Shown: in pieces, positions 1 through 7,978 of the stretch
Layout: each line of letters starts with the position of its first letter
Numbering within the stretch: position 1 is the first letter of the stretch
From: Nitrospirales bacterium
GTDB lineage: Bacteria > Nitrospirota > Nitrospiria > Nitrospirales > UBA8639
Direction: 5' to 3'
Length of the DNA stretch: 64,000 bases
NCBI GenBank assembly: GCA_029261355.1
Contig: JAJDBM010000010.1
Location: 240,702-304,701 of the forward strand
Program-made: the position numbers and the translations under genes
The notes under the pieces: model-generated
What the model was told of the DNA's origin: nothing
The model's database searches: none
What the model saw: the letters and a program-made list of their open reading frames with translations, nothing else

Positions 1-1082
1 CGTTGGCCGGGTTAATTGCTAAAAAGGTTCAGGGGGTATTTGTCCCATTTTCGGCGGTGTTAAGTGGGGTCCCAGAATTACGCACGATTCTAAAAATTGC
101 CAAGCAACGCCAATCGGTCTCTGGAGAGCGAACCCTTTTGTTTGTCGATGAAATTCATCGATTCAATAAGGCGCAGCAAGATGCATTTCTTCCACATGTT
201 GAATCTGGCGATATTACACTCATAGGAGCCACGACGCAGAATCCGTCCTTTGAGGTTATTGCGCCATTGTTATCACGTTCATTGATCGTCTCTCTGCATC
301 AACTTTCAGATGAAGCGCTGGGGCGCATATTGAAGCGTGCACTGACGGATAGGGAGCATGGTCTTGGCTCGAGCGAAATATCCCTCACATCGAAAGCCCA
401 GACAATTCTTATCCGGTATGGAAATGGGGATGCACGATCAATGCTGACAGCATTAGATTTTGTCGTTAGTCAGGCGAAAACCTCATCAGGGAAACGTGTG
501 GTTATTGAGCATGCAACTGTGGAAGCCGCTCTTCAGAAAAAGGCACTTCGCTATGATCGGGATGGTGAGGAACATTACAATGTCATTTCGGCCTACATCA
601 AAAGCATGCGAGATTCCGATCCTGATGGAGCATTGTACTGGTTAGCGCGAATGCTTGAGGGAGGGGAAGATCCAAAGTTTATCGCGCGTCGTATGGTCAT
701 CTTTTCGTCCGAGGATGTAGGAAATGCTAATCCACAAGCGTTGCTCATGACCACCGCGATTTTTAAGGCTGTAGAAGTTATTGGCCCACCTGAAGTGCAT
801 ATTAACTTAGCTCATGGCACGACGTATCTTGCCGCTAGTGCGAAGAGCAACGCCTCGTATGTGGGCTTAAAAGAGGCCATGCACGATGCAAAAGAACTTG
901 GGAATTTACCTGTTCCCATGCATCTTCGAAATGCCGTGACTTCGCTTATGAAGGGAATGGGCTACGGCAAGGGGTATCGCTATGCGCATAATGATCCTGA
1001 AGCAAAAGTAGGACAAACTCATTTACCAAAAGAACTATTGAACCGAAAGTACTATCGGCCTACTCAGGAAGTTGATGAGTGA
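1..1082 (+). CDS. rarA: Replication-associated recombination protein RarA (MgsA), 5' end cut by the window
   Basis: AAA+ ATPase of the RarA/MgsA/WRNIP1 family, which acts at stalled replication forks together with SSB and clamp-loader-like functions. The visible 359 residues start inside the AAA+ core. Walker B is LLFVDEIHRF, the sensor-1 stretch is IGATTQNPSFEV, and the Arg-finger region (LLSRS) follows. The C-terminal tetramerisation part is complete and ends with the family-typical MGYGKGYRYAHNDP and PKELLNRKYY. Family proteins are about 430-450 residues, so the Walker A end lies upstream of base 1. The frame is open from the first base, and the TTG at base 3 is not a true start. It converges with the ABC-F gene, 56 bp apart. 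Recognition is firm. Confidence 0.95.
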   Translation, partial: LAGLIAKKVQGVFVPFSAVLSGVPELRTILKIAKQRQSVSGERTLLFVDEIHRFNKAQQDAFLPHVESGDITLIGATTQNPSFEVIAPLLSRSLIVSLHQLSDEALGRILKRALTDREHGLGSSEISLTSKAQTILIRYGNGDARSMLTALDFVVSQAKTSSGKRVVIEHATVEAALQKKALRYDRDGEEHYNVISAYIKSMRDSDPDGALYWLARMLEGGEDPKFIARRMVIFSSEDVGNANPQALLMTTAIFKAVEVIGPPEVHINLAHGTTYLAASAKSNASYVGLKEAMHDAKELGNLPVPMHLRNAVTSLMKGMGYGKGYRYAHNDPEAKVGQTHLPKELLNRKYYRPTQEVDE

Positions 1083-1138
1083 AAAAGAAATGGGTAGGGG
1101 GGGATGACTGGAATGTATTTAATTATGTGAAGTGTCGC

Positions 1139-2995
1139 CTAGAGTTGTTCAAATTGGTTTTTGGCGGTTTCGAGTTGTGTCGAAAATTCTGTCCAGCGGT
1201 TCGTGAGTTTTTCAAGATCTCTTCCCCACATGTCCCGCTCTTGGTGTAGCGCATTCCACCGACTGTAGTCTTGGTAGGTGGCTGGGTCTGCTAGTTCCTT
1301 ATCTCGGAGTCCCATCCGTTCTTCAAGAGTGGCAATCTCTTCTTCAGCCTTACTCACTTGTTTTTCGAGTCTCGCGACGGTTTTGGATAGTTCTCTTCGC
1401 GAAGGCCCTTGAGAGACGGGTGGAGTTGGTGGGGCGGCCGTGGCTTGAGCTTTCGGTTGTTTATGTTTTTTATGTTGTTTGGTGGGTTTCTCTGATTCCA
1501 CAGTCTTTGTGGTTTCTTTGATGGATTGCCATTCTTGTGCACGTTTCCACAAATAATATTCATAGTCGCCAATATAATCACGCGCTCGTCCATCGTCGAT
1601 TTCGACGATGCGGGTGGCCGCACGGGATAAGAAGACAGGGTCGTGAGAAATAAAGACAATGGTTCCAGGAAATGCGGTTAGAGCATCAGTTAGAACGTCG
1701 ACGGAAACGGGGTCTAGGTGATTGGTTGGCTCGTCTAAGAGTAAGGTGTTGGCCGGCTCAATTAACATTCGCGCTAACGCGACGCGATTGCGCTCTCCTC
1801 CACTGAGTGCTTTGATCGGCTTTTTTTGATCATCCCCTGAAAACAAAAAGACACCGGCAATGCTGCGTAAAAAATTTCTTTCGGCCATCGGCGCGGCTTC
1901 TTCAAGCGAATCAAGGATTGAATGTTCTGGGTCCAGGATTTCTGCCTGATGCTGCGCAAAATAGTGAACTGTGACTTCATGTCCTAACGTCCGTGTGCCT
2001 TGTTCAAACTTCAATGCTCCTGAAAGCATTTTTAACAATGTGGATTTCCCAGCTCCGTTTTCGCCAACCAATGCAACTCGTTGTCCGCGCGCCAGAGAAA
2101 AATCAAGCCCTTCATAGATGATTTTTTCGCCATAGGCCTTATGAATACCTTGTAGATCAATCACTTGTTTTCCGCTTGGTCGTGGCTCGGGAAATTTAAA
2201 GCGCATGCGTTTCCCGTCACGCTTTCGCTCTATGAGTTTGACCTTTTCTAACTGTTTAATGCGAGATTGTACCTGGCTGGCTTTATTGGCTTGATATCGA
2301 AATCGATCGACAAACGTTTGGACGCGAGACACTTCCTTTGCTTGGCGGGTGGCAGCGGATGCTTCCTGAGCATCGCGTTCTGTTCGCAGCTTTTGGAATG
2401 TTTGGTAATTGCCTCGATATTCTTGGATCGTATAATTTCGCAGCTCCCAGATATGTGTCACCATGCGGTCAAGGAAGGTCGTATCATGACTAATCATGAG
2501 CAAGGTCATGTTGGTTGAGAGTAAAAATTTCTCAAGCCAGGCTTGTGTGGGATTGTCGAGATGATTCGTAGGCTCATCGAGCATCAGCACATCAGGTTCA
2601 GTCAAGAGTAAATGTGCGAGCGCAATTCGCATCCGATACCCGCCCGATAACGTTTGCATGCTCCGATCCCAGTCATCCTCCCCAAATCCTAATCCGCCGA
2701 GGATCCTCTTCGCCTCGTATTCGGGATATTCGTTTCGATGAGTGGCTTCAATGATGGTTCGGCCAGGTAAGGTCTCGAGTTCTTGAGGAAGGTACCCAAT
2801 TTTCAAATGAGGTCTGAGGCGGATATTTCCCTCATCCGCCGTATCGGTACCGATAATTAAGCGTAAGAGGCTGGTTTTCCCTGTGCCATTGGGCCCTACG
2901 AGTCCAATACGGGTATTGGGTCTGAGGTGGGCGCAAGCCTCAGAGAATAATGTCTTGGTCGGATATTCTTTTGAGAGTTTCTCAATATGCAGCAT
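1139..2995 (-). CDS. ABC-F family ATPase (Uup/EttA/YheS-type)
   Basis: Soluble ATPase of 618 residues with two ABC domains and no membrane segments, the hallmark of ABC-F proteins that act on the ribosome. The first domain has Walker A GPNGTGKT (about residues 34-41), signature LSGGY (116-120) and Walker B LMLDEPTNHLD (137-147). The second has GENGAGKST (311-319), LSGGERNRVALARM (about 398-410) and LLLDEPTNHLD (about 418-428). A charged linker of about 80 residues separates them, as expected for the P-site tRNA interaction motif. A charged tail and a C-terminal coiled coil (about 545-618) resemble the Uup-type C-terminal domain. I cannot separate Uup, YheS and other ABC-F subgroups by eye, so no symbol is given. 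The start ATG at 2995 directly precedes the conserved MLHIEKLSKEY. Confidence 0.93.
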   Translation of the reverse strand: MLHIEKLSKEYPTKTLFSEACAHLRPNTRIGLVGPNGTGKTSLLRLIIGTDTADEGNIRLRPHLKIGYLPQELETLPGRTIIEATHRNEYPEYEAKRILGGLGFGEDDWDRSMQTLSGGYRMRIALAHLLLTEPDVLMLDEPTNHLDNPTQAWLEKFLLSTNMTLLMISHDTTFLDRMVTHIWELRNYTIQEYRGNYQTFQKLRTERDAQEASAATRQAKEVSRVQTFVDRFRYQANKASQVQSRIKQLEKVKLIERKRDGKRMRFKFPEPRPSGKQVIDLQGIHKAYGEKIIYEGLDFSLARGQRVALVGENGAGKSTLLKMLSGALKFEQGTRTLGHEVTVHYFAQHQAEILDPEHSILDSLEEAAPMAERNFLRSIAGVFLFSGDDQKKPIKALSGGERNRVALARMLIEPANTLLLDEPTNHLDPVSVDVLTDALTAFPGTIVFISHDPVFLSRAATRIVEIDDGRARDYIGDYEYYLWKRAQEWQSIKETTKTVESEKPTKQHKKHKQPKAQATAAPPTPPVSQGPSRRELSKTVARLEKQVSKAEEEIATLEERMGLRDKELADPATYQDYSRWNALHQERDMWGRDLEKLTNRWTEFSTQLETAKNQFEQL

Positions 2996-3095
2996 TGCGG
3001 CACACAGCTTTGCCTTTTGTACCTAACAGCAAAGTCCGTCTGGTTGAAGACAAGGAGATTTGATCTGTTCAGGGGTTCCTAAAAGGAGGAAGTAT

Positions 3096-3171
3096 TGGTG
3101 GAGCTGGCCGGGATTGAACCGGCGACCTCGTGAATGCCATTCACGCGCGCTCCCAACTGCGCCACAGCCCC
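3096..3171 (-). tRNA. tRNA-Ala (anticodon GGC)
   Basis: A full cloverleaf can be folded on the minus strand. The 7-bp acceptor is GGGGCTG with CAGCTCC (one G-T pair). The D stem is GCGC/GCGC, the anticodon stem is CGTGA/TCACG around loop ATGGCAT (anticodon GGC), and the T stem is GCCGG/CCGGC around TTCAATC. Discriminator A and a genome-encoded CCA follow. Length with CCA is 76 nt. Confidence 0.97.
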
Positions 3172-3335
3172 ACTCGCAAGAGTGATGCTACCATGGGATA
3201 TGGTAGGGGTCAAGGAATGCGGAGGATGAAACCACAGATGTGAGGTAAAAAATAGTGATGGGTGAATGAGTCTGTCGTACGTGACTTCGAACGTTTTCTT
3301 GTCGAACGTCTCCTTGAGCCTTTCTGCGTGAAATG

Positions 3336-3364
3336 TTGACAAATCTTTCCGTTAAACATAGGAT
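3336..3364 (+). promoter_or_regulatory. Sigma70-type promoter for purA
   Basis: TTGACA (3336-3341), 17-bp spacer, TAGGAT (3359-3364). A start site would fall near 3371, giving a purA leader of about 95 nt that begins with the hairpin at 3374-3400. Confidence 0.7.
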
Positions 3365-3373
3365 CACCCTGTG

Positions 3374-3406
3374 AGCTCTGGCAAATTATTTGTCAGAGCT
3401 TTTTTG
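3374..3406 (+). terminator. Terminator-like hairpin in the purA leader
   Basis: Stem AGCTCTG (3374-3380) pairs with CAGAGCT (3394-3400), extended inward by CAA/TTG, and is followed at once by a run of six T. It has the form of an intrinsic terminator, yet no plus-strand gene lies upstream. It sits just after the predicted purA start site and 60 bp before the purA ATG. It may be an attenuator, a 5' stabilising hairpin, or a stop for read-through transcripts. Confidence 0.6.
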
Positions 3407-3465
3407 TTGTGATGAATCATCAGTAGGATTCATTGGAAATGAAACATCAGTCGTAAGGTGAGTTT

Positions 3466-4785
3466 ATGGCGAATTTGATTGTAGTCGGTTCCCAGTGGGG
3501 TGATGAAGGAAAGGGCAAGATCGTTGATTTGCTTGCCAGTGAAGCTCGTGTGATCGTTCGGTTTCAAGGCGGCTCTAATGCTGGCCATACGGTGATTACT
3601 AAGCGTGGAACCTTTATCTTTCATCTTGTACCTTCGGGCATATTGTATAGAGGAAAGCTCTGTGTGTTAGGAAATGGGGTAGCCATTGATCCAGGTGGCT
3701 TTCTTGATGAGCTTGACGGGTTGTCGGCTCAAGGTCTTAAGGTCGGACGCAATTTAGTGATCAGCCATCGTGCTCATTTGATTATGCCCTACCATAAGGC
3801 CATTGACCGGGCTGCTGAAGAAGCAAAGGGTGCTCGTAGAATTGGAACAACGGGGAGAGGCATTGGTCCAGCCTATGTTGATAAAATGGCACGGATAGGT
3901 ATCAGGGTTGGAGACTTGTTGAATCCTCAAGCGTTTAAGCGGAAATTGCAAGAAAATCTTGTGGAGGTGAATAGTCTTTTACGCCATATTCATAAGACGA
4001 ATGGATTTCAGGTCGATAAAATTTATACTGAATATATGAGTTACGCAAAACGACTCAAAGGATATATTGGAGATGTTCCGCTTCTGCTTGAGAAGGCGAT
4101 GAAGAAGGCTGACCCCATTCTTTTTGAAGGGGCACAAGGTACACATTTAGACATTGACTTTGGAACCTATCCCTATGTGACTTCGTCCAGTTCCTGCGCT
4201 GGTGGAGCCTGCATCGGGACTGGCGTTGGCCCCACGAAAATTGATGCAGTTTTAGGCGTGACTAAAGCCTATACGACACGCGTGGGAGGTGGGCCTTTCC
4301 CTACCGAACTGACGGATGATATTGGGGAAAATCTGAAAGCGAAAGGGCAAGAATTTGGCGCAACGACAGGGAGAGCTCGTCGGTGTGGATGGTTTGATGC
4401 GTTGTTGCTTCGGCATGCCGTTCGGGTGAATGGCTTGACCTCGCTCGCTGTGACAAAGCTTGATGTTCTTGATGGATTTAAGGAACTCAAGATTTGCAAT
4501 GGCTATCGATACAACGGAAAACTGTACAGAGAAATGCCATCGGATCTTGAGATGCTGACTAAGTGCACGCCGGTCTATGAAAGATTTCCTGGCTGGAAGT
4601 CGGAAACGTCTGGGATGGTGTCCTACAAATCGCTTCCTATCGAAGCCAAGCGTTATTTGTCAAGAATTGAAGAGCTGACCGGTTGTCCCATTGATATGAT
4701 TTCGACGGGATCAAGACGTGAACATACCATTGTTTTAAAGAACCCCTTAGGGCCAATAAAAAAACCTTCACGTTCTCGAAAATAA
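3466..4785 (+). CDS. purA: Adenylosuccinate synthetase
   Basis: GTP-dependent enzyme joining IMP and aspartate to adenylosuccinate, the first committed step of AMP synthesis in the cytoplasm. The 439-residue length matches the bacterial family (about 430). The N-terminal GSQWGDEGKGKIVDLL carries the GTP/IMP loop with the catalytic Asp, NAGHTV carries the catalytic His, and GTTGRGIGPAY and TTGRARRCGWFD match conserved substrate-binding stretches. The ATG at 3466 directly precedes the conserved N-terminus. It is monocistronic, between the promoter with leader hairpin and tRNA-Lys. Confidence 0.97.
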   Translation: MANLIVVGSQWGDEGKGKIVDLLASEARVIVRFQGGSNAGHTVITKRGTFIFHLVPSGILYRGKLCVLGNGVAIDPGGFLDELDGLSAQGLKVGRNLVISHRAHLIMPYHKAIDRAAEEAKGARRIGTTGRGIGPAYVDKMARIGIRVGDLLNPQAFKRKLQENLVEVNSLLRHIHKTNGFQVDKIYTEYMSYAKRLKGYIGDVPLLLEKAMKKADPILFEGAQGTHLDIDFGTYPYVTSSSSCAGGACIGTGVGPTKIDAVLGVTKAYTTRVGGGPFPTELTDDIGENLKAKGQEFGATTGRARRCGWFDALLLRHAVRVNGLTSLAVTKLDVLDGFKELKICNGYRYNGKLYREMPSDLEMLTKCTPVYERFPGWKSETSGMVSYKSLPIEAKRYLSRIEELTGCPIDMISTGSRREHTIVLKNPLGPIKKPSRSRK

Positions 4786-4809
4786 TATCACCATTTGCTC
4801 AATTGTTGT

Positions 4810-4838
4810 TTGACAACCCCTAGCCTGGTTGTTAACCT
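4810..4838 (+). promoter_or_regulatory. Promoter for tRNA-Lys
   Basis: TTGACA (4810-4815), 17-bp spacer, TAACCT (4833-4838). The tRNA begins 11 bp after the -10 box, as is usual for stable RNA promoters. Confidence 0.6.
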
Positions 4839-4848
4839 CGGCACAGGT

Positions 4849-4924
4849 GAGCCGCTAGCTCAGTTGGTAGAGCATCGCCCTTTTAAGGCGAGGGTCGAGC
4901 GTTCGAGCCGCTCGCGGCTCACCA
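4849..4924 (+). tRNA. tRNA-Lys (anticodon TTT)
   Basis: Acceptor GAGCCGC/GCGGCTC, D arm with GCTC/GAGC, anticodon stem TCGCC/GGCGA around loop CTTTTAA (anticodon TTT), T loop TTCGAGC, discriminator A and encoded CCA. Length 76 nt. Confidence 0.97.
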
Positions 4925-5210
4925 AAATTCCTTGGCTAAAGAAAAGTTATCCCCCCTACTCTTCAAGTCTAAGGTCCTCTTTTCCTAAACACTTGAGCAC
5001 ATCCCTTTATTTAGCAGATTGGCGTTACCGTCAATTTATCCATGCGGTGGGTGTGGCAGTGAGCACTCATTCGAATTACTGATTTTCTCGGTCATGATGT
5101 ATTGCCAGCAGGTGGCGTTGATTGCTATCGTTGCCGGCATTATTCCTTTTCATTTGGGGAACATACAAATGTCTCCTTCTTATAATTGTCCTTATAGAGG
5201 AGTGTAAGCA

Positions 5211-5480
5211 ATGACTCGATGTATTGTAATGATCATCTTTCTTGCCGTGACAACGACATCGCTAGCGACCGCATCATCAACATGGGTTCTGTGGGGAATT
5301 AAGAAAACCATGATCCAAAGTACTGACAAAGGGAAATCTGGCGTGTGGAGCTATATTGATGCGTTCTACGCGAAAAATGACTGTACGATTCGTAAAGAGG
5401 CATTATCACAAAAGCATGAAGATTATCGGTATGAATGTATACCGGTGGAAATGAATCCAAACGACTTAGTCTTCTATTAA
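5211..5480 (+). CDS. Small secreted protein of unknown function
   Basis: An 89-residue protein with a signal peptide: short positive start, hydrophobic core MIIFLAVTTTSLATA, likely cleavage near residue 22. The mature part begins with STWVLW and has a single widely spaced Cys pair (CTIRKEAL... and ...YECIPVEMNP), so one disulfide in the periplasm is plausible. A ribosome site (GAGGAG-like, in tagaggagtg) lies 8-10 bp before the ATG, and a clear intrinsic terminator follows at 5492-5521, so it is a stand-alone transcription unit. I have the impression that similar WVLW...C...C mini-proteins recur in Nitrospira-type genomes, but the function is unknown. Confidence 0.7.
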   Translation: MTRCIVMIIFLAVTTTSLATASSTWVLWGIKKTMIQSTDKGKSGVWSYIDAFYAKNDCTIRKEALSQKHEDYRYECIPVEMNPNDLVFY

Positions 5481-5491
5481 TCCGATTATGT

Positions 5492-5521
5492 AAAGGCCAT
5501 GCTGACTGCATGGCCTTTTTT
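5492..5521 (+). terminator. Intrinsic terminator of the small secreted protein gene
   Basis: Stem GGCCATGC (5495-5502) with GCATGGCC (5508-5515), 5-nt loop, then six T (5516-5521), preceded by AAA that can pair with the first T bases. Confidence 0.9.
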
Positions 5522-5545
5522 CAATTCATTTTAGAAGTGTCCTTT

Positions 5546-5580
5546 AATATTGGGTGGAGTCTCATTCTCCACCCAATATT
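5546..5580. repeat. Perfect 14-bp inverted repeat between convergent genes
   Basis: The arm AATATTGGGTGGAG (5546-5559) is matched exactly by its complement at 5567-5580 with a 7-nt loop. Only TTTTG follows, so it is a weak plus-strand terminator at best. It lies between the small secreted protein gene and the minus-strand zinc-ribbon gene. Confidence 0.75.
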
Positions 5581-5686
5581 TTGTTGACGGTCAGACACAT
5601 CCTCACGCCTTCGTCATTTCCCTCGAGTTATTCGTTGTTTTTCTTCTCTCCCTGCCGCTGTCGTTCAGTTGTTTTTATTATTTGTA

Positions 5687-5950
5687 CTATGCCGCTACCG
5701 GCTTTGGCTTGAGCCGATCTTTTCCTGGTCGAGATGAGGGAATCGGTTGATGGCGTTTTTGATTCGTATGGATGACATGATCGACGATCCATCCGCAGTT
5801 AATGCATCGCTTGCCATTTTTCCACAAATACCCTCCTTGAAACATGTCCATAAGGTCTACATGAACCAAGAAACCGTGACAGCGTGTGCAGGTATCGGTA
5901 TGGGGCATACTCTCTTTGGATTGAATGGTGTTGGATTGGTTTAATCTCAT
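5687..5950 (-). CDS. Small zinc-ribbon protein
   Basis: An 87-residue protein with two CxxC knuckles: CTRC near residue 21 and CINC near residue 49, separated by about 27 residues, giving a four-Cys zinc ribbon. The core has the form CxRCxG...MD...G..W.NG.RCINCG...D..I..N. The C-terminus is basic and Pro/Lys rich. The start at 5950 is supported by a strong GGAGGAG 6-7 bp upstream; a second Met at residue 15 is less well placed. No partner genes are evident. Zinc binding is inferred from the Cys pattern; a nucleic-acid or regulatory role is only a guess. Confidence 0.75.
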   Translation of the reverse strand: MRLNQSNTIQSKESMPHTDTCTRCHGFLVHVDLMDMFQGGYLWKNGKRCINCGWIVDHVIHTNQKRHQPIPSSRPGKDRLKPKPVAA

Positions 5951-6501
5951 GGTGACTCCTCCATTGTTTTTTATGGAAGGAAAGCAAAGAATATGCCGCT
6001 CCGTTTGAGTGGAAATTTATTGAAGGTTCGCTTAGGTGACTGTCGTAGGATCAGAGGATTTTGAGATGTCTTTTAAGGGGGTTTTTATAGAAAGGAAGAA
6101 AACAATTAGGATTTGAGAGAAGTGAGAGACGCTGAATCACGCTTGAGGATATGAATGTTTGTGAATCGTATTGAGCGTGATGATAAGACACCAGAAGATA
6201 CCACATGAATCTATTTCGATACAGCTTCGAGTAGTGGCCCAGTGATTCGCGCTAATCAGTAACAATCATTGGAGATGAGGCTCGTGAATTGATGAGATGG
6301 AGTATTTGATACAAGACCATTTATAGCTTGAGTATGTGGAGGACCTTGGGTGGCTTTGAAAATCGAAGGTGCGCGCGCGGCCTGGGCAGGTGTTTTATGT
6401 GTCAGGTAATTCGAGAGTAAGTGGGGGGGGGAGGGGGCAAGGGTTGTTAGGCCTTGCCCGTTAACGAGGAGGCTGCTAAATAGGCCTTTGTTGTGCGCGC
6501 T
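5951..6501. other. Gene-free stretch
   Basis: No credible reading frame. A small hairpin, GGGCAAGG/CCTTGCCC (6435-6442 and 6452-6459), follows a run of G. Otherwise I see nothing; it borders the decayed tpsA stump. Confidence 0.5.
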
Positions 6502-6745
6502 CTATAATCCTGCGACTACACGGATTGTTTCTGGTCGCTTCGCAATGGCCTCACTCAAGTATTGAACAGGTGATGCGATATTAATATCACCACTTATGCC
6601 TAATTGAGATGAGGCATCAATGATACTGTCTTGAGTAATCACGAGCACCACATTAGCGATAAGATTAGTATTACCTTCTGCGCCTTCATTCGCTTGAGAT
6701 AAGACTTGACTGTTTTGGGTGAAGATGAATTCCGAAGTAAGACGA
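6502..6745 (-). pseudogene. C-terminal remnant of a TpsA (filamentous hemagglutinin-type) exoprotein
   Basis: The last about 80 codons ending at 6502 read FIFTQNSQVLSQAN..., ...VLVITQDSIIDASSQ, LGISGDINIASPVQ. This is the pattern closing many TpsA/hemagglutinin exoproteins: beta-helix rungs with L.NSQ, ...I.AD..., ASS.LG.SG.V.I.SPV. The rest of the ORF upstream (6746-6942) runs out of frame through the lipoprotein pseudogene and is not TpsA. No signal peptide, hemagglutination activity domain or helix body is present, so this is a stump of a gene normally thousands of bases long. It lies on the same strand as the tpsB gene 2 kb away, its likely former partner. The assignment is by pattern only. 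Confidence 0.55.
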
Positions 6746-6760
6746 TATTCCCACCCTGCG

Positions 6761-7455
6761 TCAGGGCTTGAGCTTATCTTTCTGGTTATGCACCGTGAAA
6801 CACTTGATTTCGTAAGCCAATGATCCTGTGTTCCTATGCGTTTTCCCAAGATCAATACCTTCCAATCGGTATGTTGGTGTCTGTGGCACGATCGCATAAA
6901 GAGTCTCAGAATGGGTACGAATGATTGTTCCAGTTGAGGCAATTAATCGAATGAAATCGTGATGTCCTTTAAGACGTAAGTTGTTGGATTATCAATGACA
7001 AAGTCGGCCATAATCGTCTGACCTTCGCGAGGGTATGCTGTTGTGGTCAGTTCAAGTTTGCTTGAAATGTGATCGATGAGTTGAAGCTTGAGATTCAACT
7101 GCTGAATATGTTCTTGGTGTACCTTGAGTTTTTCCGTGACCTGCGCTCGGAAGGTTTTTAAACGGGTTTTAGTCCATTTGTGTGTCTCAACTGTAGAAGG
7201 TGGTTGGGATGCAACTTGAGAAGTTATTGGTGAGGGAGAAATGATCACGTGAGACGCATATGGCTCTGGAGACTGTCGTGGAATGGTCTTGTTTATCGGT
7301 TTTTCAGGTAACGAGTTTTTCACCGTTTGTTTGTCTACTCCTTGATTGACTGTAAGATTTTCATGAGCGCGCATGTCTTGAGGTACGCAAGAGGTGAGTC
7401 ATGCATATGATAAAGGAAGGATCCTTAATTTGCTTCTTCTCGATCTTTGTGTCAT
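6761..7455 (-). pseudogene. Broken lipoprotein gene with coiled coil and FxLYD-like domain
   Basis: Reading from the ATG at 7455 (AAGGA 8 bp upstream), 18 codons resembling a signal peptide end at an in-frame TGA (7401-7399). The same frame continues with LTSC, a lipobox, then a Pro/Ser/Thr-rich linker, a charged helix likely to form a coiled coil (roughly the codons at 7160-7040), and VIDNPTTYVLKDITISFD before a TAA at 6945-6943. Shifting frame there gives about 60 more sensible codons (IASTGTIIRTHSETLYAIVP and onward) to a TGA at 6763-6761. This second part looks like the extracellular FxLYD-type beta domain that follows such stretches. One nonsense change and one 1-bp deletion explain everything. 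The 143-residue ORF 6943-7374 is only its middle part. Confidence 0.6.
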
Positions 7456-7978
7456 TTCTTGAATCCTTAATATAGCGATCTGCTGATCGGTCCAACATAT
7501 AGCGAACGTATCCTTTCACATGGAGTCCAGGCAATATCGATGTACTGTGTGTTCGCGTAGGACAGCTTTCCTCGGTGAAGTATTGAAGTCACAAAACGTT
7601 GCCTCGCTCTCCTACCTTCAGAGAAATTTCAATAAATCTTGAAATACCCATTTACTCTATAAGTGAGATGAGGGGCTCTACGAGAACCTATAGCCTATTG
7701 ATGTGAGTAATTTAACAACCTCATTCCTATGGAATGTTCTGAGGCACTGCAGCTTGAGGTAAGTGCGCACAAGTGAACGATAGAATATGGTTTGAATGAT
7801 TTTGTTGGTTGCCTAACTCTTCGAGACACATTCATTATCACTTCACAGGCTTCTTTTTGAGGAACGGCTGACTCAATGTTGCACTTAAGTTCCTTCATAA
7901 AACCCCGAAAAAGAACAATAAGAGGAAGGCTTGCTTGCTTCTTCGTAAGAGATTTGGGAAGGGAACGAGAGACTCAGG
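7456..7978. other. Gene-free stretch
   Basis: Short frames only, none with a good ribosome site or protein-like composition. I see no promoter pair, hairpin or RNA gene that I can support. Confidence 0.5.

Noticed and set aside
3079..3342. 87-codon minus-strand ORF
   Set aside because: It runs straight through tRNA-Ala; no ribosome site and no protein-like composition.
4795..5082. 95-codon plus-strand ORF
   Set aside because: It contains the whole tRNA-Lys gene; open only by chance.
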